This document shows positions 11,801-22,699 of a stretch of DNA of 64,000 bases, in pieces. Position numbers and translations under genes: made by a program. The DNA lies in contig JAVTVX010000030.1 of the NCBI GenBank assembly GCA_033439265.1, forward strand, positions 9,621,774-9,685,773. Reading direction: 5' to 3'. Source of the DNA: Dillenia suffruticosa. Its lineage: Eukaryota > Streptophyta > Magnoliopsida > Dilleniales > Dilleniaceae. Position 1 is the first letter of the stretch, and the number at the start of each line of letters is the position of its first letter. Below the pieces are notes generated by a model. The model worked only from the letters and a program-made list of their open reading frames with translations. It made no database searches and was not told the DNA's origin.

Positions 11801-13769
11801 TTAACCTTTAGAAACTACAACAATAACAAACTGCGCCTTTATCCTAACAATTGGGGTTGGCCATTTGAGAGACAAATTTAGCGGTGATTAAAAAAAATAA
11901 AAATAAATATAAAAAACAAAAATAAATACAAAAATAAATAAATAAATAATAAAATACATTAAAATAAAATTGTACCAAAAAATAAAAATAAAAATAAAAA
12001 TAAAAATAAATTAGAAACTCCTAAATAGTTAACCTTTAGAAACTAAGACTAAATTTTGAAAACTCCTAAATAATTATAAGTTAATTCTAAGAAAAAACTA
12101 GAAAGTCCTAATTAGACTTATTCAACTGTTTAGAAATATTCCCAAAAACTGAGTTACCCAATTAAAAATAAAAACAACTCCTTTAGGCAAGTTCTAAATT
12201 AGAATCTTGCCAACTTGAGTCATTCTTCGCCCCTCTCTAGTAGTACTTTCTGAGCTTTCACAGCATATAGTTTGCATCAACAAATCTTAGGTTGGAGATG
12301 ATGCACAGGGTGAATGATGATGACACATGATGCTCATTCGCAAAGTTTAAAAATATGTGAGGATTTTGCATGCTTAATGTGTTCTGTGAGCTTTTTCATG
12401 TTCATATAGTTCAGGTGGCATGCCCCTATCATTAAAAATATTTCCTTCATTTCATGCTTCAACTCATATTGACAAGACAAATTCTAAATTTTTGTTGTGT
12501 AAATAATTTATAGTGCCTTACTTTTCTTAGCCAAGTTCCTCACCTAGTGCCTAGTGCCTAGTGCCTAGTGCCTAGTGCCTAGTGCTTGGAATCATAAATG
12601 ATCATAGTACCTTAAGAGCACCTAGTGCCTTCGACAACACTAATCAAAGTTCACTTAAGGATCCATCACAATGCAGGGTAATTATGACATGATGCTTGTA
12701 ACTTTTTCATGCTCTTTCATAAACATCCACCCGAGCAAAGCCCCTCTATATCTTGTGGAACAAATATAATGGATAACAAAAAAGGGAAGACATGACTAAG
12801 TTTGGCCTGGTTTACTTGCGATTGCAGCCTGCACTTGTTATACATGGGTGATAATCAGGCCAGGCATAAGTCCACCCTCTGCTGGGAAAGTGATTGATTC
12901 AAAATCCAGAAGAGGGCAAAGCAACAACAGACAAACTACATATGAATTAGTAGGAAAAGAGCACTTCAAAACTCGTGTCTCAAATCAACTACAAACAGTA
13001 AAAAGTCTATCAACAATTTGCTTGCTCACTTCCAATTTAATGATGCCCTTTTCCCACCTCCATCCATAATCTAACATCAAAAAACTTCACTTACTCCAAC
13101 TATTTTCTTATCACCCTCAATCACAAAATCGGAGAATATTCTTTTAAATCAAATCTTATTGTACCAATCCCTCTATCCTTTGGCTTTGGCCTTGGATATG
13201 CTAAAACAACCTCAGCAGCAATCTAAACAGGAAAAAGAATAGAAAATCTCCAAGACTCTATTATTTGTCATGAAATCAAATCTGCAATCAATTTGTTTGA
13301 AGAATAATTCAGTGTAGAGCACAATTTATCAGTGTTTACAGTCACCTACCTGAGATGAGACCTAAACTTTTGAAACACCATTTACAATCATTTTAATTCC
13401 AAAAAAAAAAAATGACATGGGAGCAAATGCACATGGGTATGATTTTTTTTTTTTTTTTCGCTAATCAAGAAATCCTCAAAATTTGTGAAGAAACAAAATG
13501 ATTCAATTAGAAGCCAAATGAGAGAGATCAAGCATGTATTTGAGTCAAACTCAAACCTCGAAGTTGAGAGAAAAGCCATCGCGGAGAGACGATTCGGCCT
13601 CATGAATGTTGCCCTCGTCAAGCTTAGCCTCGACTTGGGTGGTATTCATGCGAAATCCATTGGCGCAAGCCTCTCCAAACGAAATGTCCACTTCTCCAAC
13701 TCCGGAATCTTCTGCCGATGATCTACTTACCCGCATTTCTCCTCTTTCTTCTTCTCCTCTCCTTCTCAT
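5814..13769 (-). CDS. NPG1: NPG1-like calmodulin-binding TPR protein (complete, five exons)
   Basis: Exons on the minus strand: 13769-13557, 9281-9032, 8922-7712, 7002-6855, 6151-5814; the joined frame gives 719 residues, close to the ~704 of Arabidopsis NPG1. Diagnostic stretches are VEAKLDEGNIHEAESSLRDG, the split junction LNFE-EARALLGRLEYQRGN, SANLVLEAIYLKAKSLQKLG, RRALLSQWNLD, VPRNNLEEAILLLMI and, at the C-terminus, DGRIAEATECFQAASMLE. The protein is mostly tandem TPR helices without signal peptide or membrane segment. Known for the family: NPG1 binds calmodulin, is needed for pollen germination, and NPG proteins are TTC7-like subunits of the plasma-membrane PI4K-alpha complex. Two in-frame starts exist, 13769 (719 aa) and 13736 (708 aa); the first is used here without proof. 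NPGR1 and NPGR2 are less similar. Intron 4 has a GC donor and intron 1 is 4.3 kb with a gypsy relic. Confidence 0.93.
6152..6854 (-). other. GC-AG intron in NPG1
   Basis: On the minus strand the donor is CCAGAG|GCAAGTCTC and the acceptor TTTAATAG|GAGTCATG. Joining 6855 to 6151 gives LHAR-G-VMCEGLG in frame. A GT four bases into the intron (GCAA|GTCTC) breaks the frame, so the GC donor is preferred. It has the same GCAAGT hexamer as the two PAO GC introns. Confidence 0.8.
10790..11460 (-). mobile_element. Ty3-gypsy gag relic inside NPG1 intron 1
   Basis: Minus-strand fragments in changing frames match a plant gypsy capsid. There is a matrix/capsid start with DGKLYPTNFSDWFLAIDRF, then LAKRWW, then EESRWTLARFKSCLRSNIQR, and a zinc knuckle CFRCGGKGHVAY that is cut by a stop where the last cysteine block should follow. 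Several stops and frameshifts make it non-functional. No LTRs or pol were seen, so it is a fragment. It lies in the same orientation as NPG1. Confidence 0.75.
11887..12012. repeat. A-rich (AAATA)n simple repeat
   Basis: About 125 bases made almost only of A and T in AAATA/AAAAT units on the plus strand. It could be an expanded poly(A) tail of a retroelement, but no attached body was recognised. Confidence 0.7.
12543..12584. repeat. 7-bp minisatellite, six copies of CCTAGTG
   Basis: Six perfect tandem copies of CCTAGTG, with single related CTAGTGCC words on the right around 12620. The array lies in NPG1 intron 1. Confidence 0.95.
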
Positions 13770-16300
13770 CTCACTTTGTTTCGATGAATACAAAAATGGG
13801 AAGATCCACTTCCGAATCCAATCCTGACATTAAGAGTGAGAGCGACGTGGGAAAAAAATTGGGTCAACTCAAGGTTTGACGAAACGAATGCCATGTGAAG
13901 ACAGATGGGTCGGAACGAAACGTAGGACAAGTTGACACACCCAAATCGTGGGCTCGTCTTGCCTCTCTCTCTCTCTCTCTCCCGAGTATCAACGCAAAAC
14001 TAATATTACAGCTTTAAGAAGTGGGTTAGGTCTTCACGCGGCCAAAGGATAATAATCTTAAACTTTTCATAATAATATTAAATTTTTGAGTAATAATTTT
14101 TAATATTTTCTTGATAAATTATCTTAGAAAAACCCTATCAATAATTGAGCTCCTCTTGATCTATGTTTCTTGTTTCATGTTTAATAAATATATTGTTAAA
14201 ATTTTATGCTAATCTTATTTTTGTGTATTGTTAAAAAATAAATAAATAAAATTAACCTCGGCTGCAACTTGTATTTATTAAATTCACCGACTCACGCGGG
14301 CCGGTTGGCCTGCCGTTCCCTTGCTTCCTTTTTCTGGTTTCCTCTTCGGTGTTAAGGTTATATGAGATGGATTTTCAAAATTATAGCTTTTAGTTATTTA
14401 TAATCTACTTTTACTCATTTTTTTATTATTAAATTTAGAATATAAACTATTTATGTACAAAACCTTTTATACCATTAATATTAATACCCATTACATGATT
14501 CCCTTTTATTTAATACCATTTATATTGACATCATATTTGTAAAATTCTTTTTACAAAAATATAATCATTTTACTTAGATGAGATTAAACTTGGTCTGAAC
14601 CAACCAATCTAATTCTATTATCATTACATTAATAAAGTAATGATTTTTACCACTAATGAAGTAATGTTTTTACTCTTACTTTTGATTTAATCCATTCTGA
14701 TATTTAGGGGATATCTAGTCTAACGGTTTCTACAGGAGATTCAAGTATTATATTATTTTTGTAGATGACTACTCTCGTTATACCTAGATTTATATTATAT
14801 GCAATCGCTCGAAATGATCACAAGTTTATTTAAATTTTACAGTCATAGTTAGAATCCAATTTTCTCGTACTATTACAATCTTTTATCTTGATAATCCTTA
14901 AAAATATCTAGATACGGGTACATTCAACTCTTTTTATTAAAATGGTACCCTCCACCATAAATCATGCCCTCGCTCTTCCAAACAAAATGGTTAAACTAAA
15001 AGAAAACATAAACATATCATAAATACTGTCCATGCTCTTTTTATTTCCTCTTTTTGTCATCAACATTTCTAGCAAGAGGTAGTATTCATTGTTGCTTGAT
15101 AGCAATAATTTTATATATTTAAATTTTATTATTTCAGCCCTTATTTATGAATTTTAAAACTGTTTTAAATTTTATTTTGTGATATTTTACTGATTAAATT
15201 CATAGATATTGATTTATGAAATATTGGGTTTATTTAAGGAAATTTGAACTAGACAAACAACAATCAATATTTTGAGCTTATTTATCTAATCTGATATCCG
15301 ATTGGACTAATTCTTGATTCGTAAAAAATTGGATTTCAAGATCTATAAATCTTGTGAAAAGTTCATAAATTAAAACAAACAAGAATATATATGAAAATTG
15401 GGTTGAAATTACTACAATGCTAAAAGTCAATTCTTGATAAAAAATAAAATTAATTGAACATATCTAACGGGTGATTTTTGAAATCAAGTTATTGGTAACT
15501 TCAGAAATTTACAAAATCAAGGATAATGAGAAAGTTTTCAAATTTTAAAAAAACAAGAGATCTTTATCGTTCTAACAAAGTAAGTTTCCAAATCAAAATA
15601 AATAAATAAATAAATTTTCTAAAAACTCATGACTATTTGTTGATTTAAAGTTTTAGTCTTATAAATAAGAGGCATCTTAAGACGGAAAAGACATACAACA
15701 TTTTCTTTTCATACTCTCTTTTAGCTTATTGGAGGAAGAAGATATGAACCCCAGTAGCCACCATCAGTGGATATAATTTCCACATTTTTTTGTGCAAAAG
15801 GATTATAATATATTTTATTCTTTTCTCATATTTCTTTAAAATGTCTAGCTAATTATTTTTATTTATTGGACTCAATGGATTCTTTTTTTTAATTAATTAC
15901 ATGGACTGAATTTATTTTTTTTATGAAGTTTTATTGGCAAAATTATTGTGTAAGGGTAAACACTATATTACAATTTTCTATAGAATTTAAAGCAATCCAA
16001 ATTAATTAAAATTATATGACCGTTGGGTTTTGATTAATTAAATTAGATATTTCATTGATTGAATATTGAGTGAAATCCAATTTTAGATAATTTGGTATTA
16101 TCTAAAATAATTTATTAGTCAATAAATTCAATGGGTTTGAAAAGATTCGGATAAAATTGATATCATATGGTTTTTTATTCATTGATTTTAATTCTTTAAT
16201 ATTTTCATAATTGTGATTCGATTTGTCTAACTTAAATAAATTAAATATATTTGGTATTACAAAATATTTTCATAAAAATAATACTTACTCTCATCATTAT
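13770..16300. other. NPG1 upstream region and AT-rich spacer
   Basis: The 200 bases before NPG1 are less AT-rich and include a (CT)n run at about 13963-13982 (GA repeat in the sense of NPG1), a common feature of plant core promoters; no clear TATA box was chosen. From 14.0 to 16.3 kb the sequence is strongly AT-rich and I see no gene. Confidence 0.5.
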
Positions 16301-16329
16301 ATACAATATTCGACTAAGGTATACTTGTA

Positions 16330-18556
16330 TGAATTTGTAGTATTAAAATCTCATATCATTGTTCACACAATCAACCAAATATCTTCACCTAGCATTGAAA
16401 ATAAAACTCCATTTGAAAGACTCTGGTACTCCTCCAAATTTTAATGATCTCAAAGTCTTTGGATGTGTCTGTTTTTTCTCCTTCAACCTCATGAATATAG
16501 TAAATTTGAATCAAGAACCCACCTATGTTGTTTTCTAGGATATGAGATAAAACACAAGGGATATCGTTATCGGGATCCTACTTCAAATAGGATTCGAATC
16601 TCTAGACATGTTCTTTTCTAGGAACATAAAAATGTACTCTTCCATATCCAAATTCCACTCCACCATGGATACACATATTCCCTATTTTGTTAATCCTTTT
16701 GTTGAAATTTTTACTGATGATTCTTCAGGTTCTTTTAATGAACTCACTACATTGACACATTCTCCTGTTCCACCACTACCAACTAATGATCTTGTAGGTA
16801 TAGCACCAAGTTGTGATCTTTCCACTATTGCGCTTGATCCTACATCTTCTATTCGTTGTTCCACTCAAGTAAAACTTCACTCTCATCTTTGTGATTTTTG
16901 TTGTCTTTTCACTACCATCTCTAAGCCTCAAACTTATCAAGTGATGTGCTTTAACTCTGTTTTATAACAAACAATGTCTAAAAAATTGCAGGCACTTTAT
17001 CAAACACACTTGAGATCTCATTGATTAACCAACACACAAATTTGTTATTTGGTGAAGTTGGTTTATAACATCAAAACGAATTCTAATAGGTCTACAGACT
17101 ATAATAAAACTTGATTGGTAGTCAAATGATTCACTCAAGAACATAATATTGATTATGAGGAAACTTTTTGCCCCTGTTGACCGCCACGCTTCTATTCACA
17201 GTCTACTTGTTGTCGCTACTATTAAGAAATGAAAACTTTTTTAGATGACGTGAAAAATATCTTTCTTAATGGTAATCTTGATAAAGAATGATATAGGATT
17301 GATCATCCTCCACACAAAGCTTGTAAACTTTTGTGTATAGTTTATGGTTTTAAGCAAGCATCTCGAGCTTGGTTTGCCAAGTTCTATATTCATCTCTTGT
17401 CCTTATAACTCTACTTTCTTTGTCCACAAAGAAGAGGGTATAGTTCTTCTCATACTTTATGTGGATGATATGATTATTACTGATGTTGAAGTTACAAATA
17501 TCTCTACTTAAAAAATTACTTTAGTGAGGACTCTGAGATGAAAAATTTTTGGACATCTCAGTTACTTTCTGCATCTTGAGATATCTTTTGACTTTGATGG
17601 ATACAATCTTACTTAAGTTAAGTATGCTTTTGACACGATTATTACCGGTGATGAACTCACAAATATCTCTTCTTTAAAGAATACCTCAGTGAGGACTTTG
17701 AGATGAAAAATCTAGGACATCTCAGTTAATTTCTTGGCCTTGAGATATGTTTTGACTCTGACGGATATAATCTTACTCAAGCTAAGTATACTTTCAATCT
17801 CATTTCTAAGGTCCATCTAACAGATGACTAAATTGTCTCTATACTTGTTGATTGAAACATAAAGCCTACTTCATATGATAGTTCACCGGTATAAGATCTC
17901 TTATTATCAATCATAAGTAATTTTATATATCTCATTGTTACATGATTGGATATTGCTTATATTGTTCACCTAGTTAATCAATCTCTTTGTGCCTCACACC
18001 ACCCATTGTGGTTGTTCTCCACATCCTTCAAGATATCAAAGACTTCATGTTCCATGGACTACATTTATCTAGGAGATTTGCATTTGAGCTAACTGTTTGC
18101 TTAGACACCAACTATATAGGTGACTCTACCGATTGATGTTCTACCACTAAATTCTGTTTCATCCTTGGTAACTCCCTCATTATTTGGAGAAGCAAGAAGC
18201 AAACATTTATCTTTGGCTTGATTTATGTGGTTGTTGATATTACACAAGAACTCATCTAGATTCCATAGCTTCTTGAATATATTGGTATTACATACTCTTC
18301 TCCTACAAAATTATTTTATAATAGCAAGAGTGCTATCCAAATTGCTCATAATATTGTCTTAAGATACCAAGCACATAAAATTAGGTTGTTACTTCATTTG
18401 AGATCATATCAAGATGGGTGATATTCAACTTAAATCGATTACATCGCTCGAACAAGCCGCCAACATTTTCACCAAAACATTACCTTCAGGACGCTTTCAT
18501 GACTTAGTTTCCAAACTCAAGTTGGTCTCTTACTCACCTACTTGATTTTGAGGGGA
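16330..18556 (+). mobile_element. Ty1-copia retrotransposon relic (integrase C-term, RT, RNase H)
   Basis: Fragments in changing plus-strand frames follow copia order: integrase C-terminal with INQISSPSIENKTPFERLW, VFGCVCFF, FLGYEIKHKGYRYRDP; then reverse transcriptase with VYGFKQASRAWFAKF and LLILYVDDMIITD (YVDD motif, about 17455-17480); then an RNase H end with EQAANIFTKTLPSGRFHDLVSKL at about 18450-18520, just before the 3' LTR. Many stops and frameshifts show it is dead. Gag, protease, the integrase core and a 5' LTR were not found, so it is truncated at the 5' side. A 165-bp tandem duplication breaks the RT region. Confidence 0.85.
17472..17801 (+). repeat. 165-bp tandem duplication within copia RT
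   Basis: 17472-17636 and 17637-17801 are diverged direct copies. Both begin GATTATTAC and share ACAAATATCTCT, AGTGAGGACT, TGAGATGAAAAAT, GGACATCTCAGTTA and AATCTTACT. The copies differ at many sites, so the duplication is old. Confidence 0.85.
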
Positions 18557-18750
18557 TGTCAATATTCTCTCAAATATTCTATCAATGTAATTTAAGTATG
18601 TTAATATCGTGTCAATTTGTTTTAGGTAATTGTATATTATACAAGTAAGGTTAGGCTTTAGGACCTGTAAATATAAAACTCCTATACAATTACATTTACA
18701 CCGAATAATAAAACATTATTTCTCATTCTCTACTTTCTTTATTGATAACA
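18557..18750 (+). repeat. 3' LTR of the copia relic
   Basis: It follows a purine-rich TTTTGAGGGGA (polypurine tract) and starts TGTCAATATT. It contains an AT-rich promoter-like part and ends TATTGATAACA, giving TG...CA ends with imperfect inverted termini. At 194 bp it is short for copia but within range. Ends are by eye because no second LTR was found. Confidence 0.65.
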
Positions 18751-20200
18751 AATCACATTATATTTTCACAATAATACACAAATCAGTTACATTATTCAAT
18801 TATATATCCATGTTTATAAAATTTTAAATCATGCATCTGCAGCAGCATATGGACTCACAATTGGTTATATCTTATTGCATAATTCAATAGACAAGAGATG
18901 CGGCGGCTACAATTATTTATTTATTTTATTTTGAATGCATAATTGTTCGACTGTAATTTTCTTTTTCTTCTTATTCTCAAGCTTAAGATGCAAGCCCTAG
19001 TATGCTAGGTGCGATATTCATCCAAATTTATGTCTAATGCCAAACATATAAATTTGTAGTTAAGAATTAGTTGTACATTAGAAAATAATTTATAAAAATT
19101 ATTATAATTGTGCCTAGGTAGTACAGTTATACATGATTAGATGGGTAAACTAACACAACAAACATGATACATAGAAGCATAATTCTGAAAAATTGATAAC
19201 CTCCTCATCAAATCCATCTCTCCAACCAACCATGGTATAAAATTACCATTATACCTACATGATACATAATTTTATATTATAAAATGACTCAAATATAAAA
19301 TTATCATGGTCCATTCACCAGTTCATCACCTACAAACCTAGGCCATTTTTATGGGTTAGATTTTAGTTTTAAAAATTTGCATGCCATAAACCAGTAGACT
19401 AAGCCTACTTTAGAGTTAATTCAGGCCAGTGGTCAAGTCTATCTGGTAACATGGGTGTATACTAACTAAAAGGAGCATACATAATGCCAACAAATTGAAA
19501 AATTATGATATTCCTTTCAAATTTATCCCTTCATTCGACCATAACATCAAATTACCATATAATATTGGTCGTGGATTTGTTTGGGATAAAAGGTACATAC
19601 AAGGATTGAAAATAGCTAAAATTAATTTAGTTAGGCATAGTTGACAAGGGGTCGAGCTTAAGGTACATACATCATGAATTTGCATTTTATTTTATTTTTT
19701 TTCATCAAGGGGCAAAATGGAAAAAAAAAAGTTGAAAATAGCCTAACAACAAGACATTTGATAGAAAATTTGATGGAGAATTAACTTGGTCCGTGGGTTA
19801 TTTTCCTGAATATTGACAAAGAGGGCCAAATTTAGTAAAATATTGTAATTTTTATTTTCCTTATGTTTTTAATGAAGCAGATATTCTAGAAATCGATGTT
19901 AAAACTGCCCAAAATGCTGTTAGGTTGATAATAGTGATAAAAAAATTTCAAGTGAAGTGGATTTTCTAAAACTCGATTTTTAACTTTTTTTATTGAATTG
20001 TTGCCATTTCGAAAAATGATCAAATACGTATTCTATTCTAATTAAAATGAATTAGTAAAATAATATTCGAGAAATTGAATTAATCAAAACGAAATAAACG
20101 AAATTGATAAACAAATGAAAAGAATATATATATTTATAAAGTTGAGTTATACAAAGATATATATACTAGTGCTCTATACGTAAATAATTCTAAATTCTGC
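18751..20200. other. Spacer between copia relic and MULE/PMD element
   Basis: AT-rich sequence without a convincing gene. From about 19790 to 20060 it has motifs such as AAATCGATG and CTCGATTTT that recall the right-hand end at 26.57-26.75 kb, so this may be the left end of the MULE. Confidence 0.45.
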
Positions 20201-20279
20201 AAGGAAGAGACCTAACATTTCTACAGGGCTAACATTTGCTTGGTCGAGGACCAAGCATATAAGATGGTTGTACACTCTA

Positions 20280-22260
20280 ATCGAAAGTGAGATAAAACTG
20301 TCTCTGACTCCATATTCTGAGATGATCTACTACGGTAGCTGTAGTACTCATCCCTTTGTAGGGCACACTAGGTAAAGGATCATCAGTACTAAGGTTGAAG
20401 GGAGGTGTCGAAGGAGTAAGTATCGGATATATAGAGTTAATGGACATCTTTGTTTTATCATCCTCATCTACCTGTCCAAATATGAATGGATGACCTACAT
20501 AGTCTACCTGTACAGAGGTCAAAGACCGATTATCACGGAAAACTTTGAGTGCATGAGATGCTAAGTCTTTGAGTTAGGTATCTCTAGCATCGGATCCATG
20601 AAAGGCTAGCATATCAATAGTAATATAGTAGATGTGTCTAAGTGATCATCCCAATTGCAATGTCGTAGGTCAAAAATTAGTTAATGATGATGTGCTAAAT
20701 TGCCCACGTATGTACGTGTGAAGACGTGATAACATAACATATAGTCCAAAGTTATTGTCACATGACCGTAGAATCGGTCTCCATCAACAATGTACTCTCA
20801 ATAGTCCTCCCATCTCCGTATATGGGATGCATGAATGATAGTAAAATCCCATCCCACTCTTTCATATTGATTGATACAATACAAATCCAATTCAATATTG
20901 GTATCAACCGGTACACCCTATTGGATACCAAACTAGTTGAGAACTCTCTCTGAAAGATAGTACTCAACAAACTCAAAGCAAATGAGTGGGACAAATGCAT
21001 ACCAAATGTCTTAACCCTGTCGATAGTAAGATGGCAGCGTATCTAAATCCCACTCTAAATATGACATATAGACGAACTGAAAATGAAAAGATAAAATGTC
21101 AATTTGATATATAATAATAAAAAAAATAGGAGAATGCAATTGTAGTATAATAGTCATGCACATAATAAAGTAACTTATCACATCCTCCCTCATGTGGACC
21201 AACTGATCTCTATAGTTCCTAAGAGCATATTATCCTACACCAGCAAAACAATACAGAACGTCCCATTTGTTTCCAAACATCCCAAAGTAAATAAGTAGTG
21301 ATACAAAAATGATAATAAAAACTATACATTGCAATATGTCAATGTAACTTATAGTGATCCTTTTGGCCTGCTTGGTAAGTTGGGTTCAAACGATATCAAA
21401 TCAACTACAAGGCATCTTACTGGTGTGAACATGGGAAATCTCTTCCACATCCAAAACCGGTCACCAACAAAAAAAAAATGAAATTAGAGATGAAGTATAC
21501 TTACAAGAAAAAAAATGTTCCAAATAAGATATGATATCCGTAGAAGTAGAACTAATTCTATAATCTACTTAACTATAGAAGTAGAACTGGTTCTATAGTC
21601 TATTTACCTGTAGAAGTCGAACTGGTTCTGTAATCTATTTTACTCCATAATATAACCCCAGCACAAAACCTATATAGTGTAGTCAAAATTGCATTACCCG
21701 AACGAAACTGACTAACTCCTTCTATATCTTCCAGCAACTCTAAATATATTAATTTCACCTTGGACTCAGATTTGTCTCCCATTAGGTTGTCCAACAACTG
21801 CATAATACGCCCTCAAGCATGAAATAAGAACGCTAACCATTTAAAGTCAGGGTGTAGGGGCTATGAATCTAGAGGTATCGTAATAGTACTCATTTTCAGC
21901 TACTCACCATCAAAGTCGTCGATTTAGGGAATGAAACCTATAAGGTTGAGACAAACTTCCTGCCACTCAGCTATGATACACTGAACATCAATATCAGTTA
22001 CTAATTCTCCATTTACAGCTAATCCCCATAGGACCTTGACATCCTGTAATGTAACTGTGGCCTCACCCAAAGGTAGATTGAAAGTTTGTGTCTTCTATCT
22101 CCATTTCTTAACCAATGTTATAATAAGAGCATGGTAGAGCTGAATGTGACCACACCTGTACATATCATAGAAACCAAAAATGTAACAAAATATGCTATAC
22201 ACGAATATTTAGTAGTCATGTAACCCAAAATCCATGCTCTAAGTAGTAGACATCCGGTGG
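20280..22260 (-). pseudogene. Plant mobile domain (PMD) gene relic
   Basis: Minus-strand fragments in shifting frames follow the PMD (MAIN/MAIL-like) order. First come LYHALIITLVKKWR and TFNLPLGEATVTLQDVKVL with GLAVNGELVT (about 22150-21990), then WQEVCLNLIGFIP, then KVKLIYLELLEDIE...GNAILTTLYR (21.80-21.66 kb), then VPLICFEFVE and YMLCYHVFTRTYVGN (21.0-20.7 kb). Known: PMD genes are often carried by Mutator-like elements, and domesticated ones act in meristem maintenance and silencing. It is broken by many stops and frameshifts and lies just behind a MULE transposase relic on the same strand, so it is probably cargo of that element. Confidence 0.78.
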
Positions 22261-22699
22261 CGTATCACTCCCACTCTCAAGATACTTTCTAAGCAATGTG
22301 TTGTCTGAGGTGCAATATACTACTATCTCGTAGACTTAGCTGTAAGCCTAAATAATCACATTCGACCATCATCAAATCAATGTCTTGTTACATGCAATTT
22401 GTCAAATTTCAATAATATTAAACCTATCATATGATATCAAGATCTATAAAACGTAAAATTATTCATAAAATGTTAAAAGTCATAAAATATAAAATTATTC
22501 ACTACATGTCAACGGCCATAATACATAAAACCATTTGAAATAAAAGTTTGACATAAAACATAAAACATAATACATAACACATAAAATAAGTGTTTGACAA
22601 CATAAAATCATAAATTGTCAAAAGCCATAACTACAAGAACCATGATACATAAAACATAAACTAATCCATTACATGTTAAAAGCGATGAAAAAAAAATAA

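Larger units (their letters stand above)
9282..13556 (-). other. NPG1 intron 1 (4.3 kb)
   Basis: The donor CGAG|GTTTGA and acceptor CTTACAG|GAAGCT give the conserved NFE-EARALLGRL junction. It contains a gypsy gag relic (10.79-11.46 kb), an A-rich simple repeat (11.89-12.01 kb) and a 7-bp minisatellite (12.54 kb). From 9282 to about 10780 and from 12600 to 13550 nothing else was recognised. Confidence 0.8.

Noticed and set aside
13485-13827. Plus-strand frames over NPG1 exon 1
   Set aside because: They are shadows of the minus-strand exon encoding VEAKLDEGNIHEAESSL.
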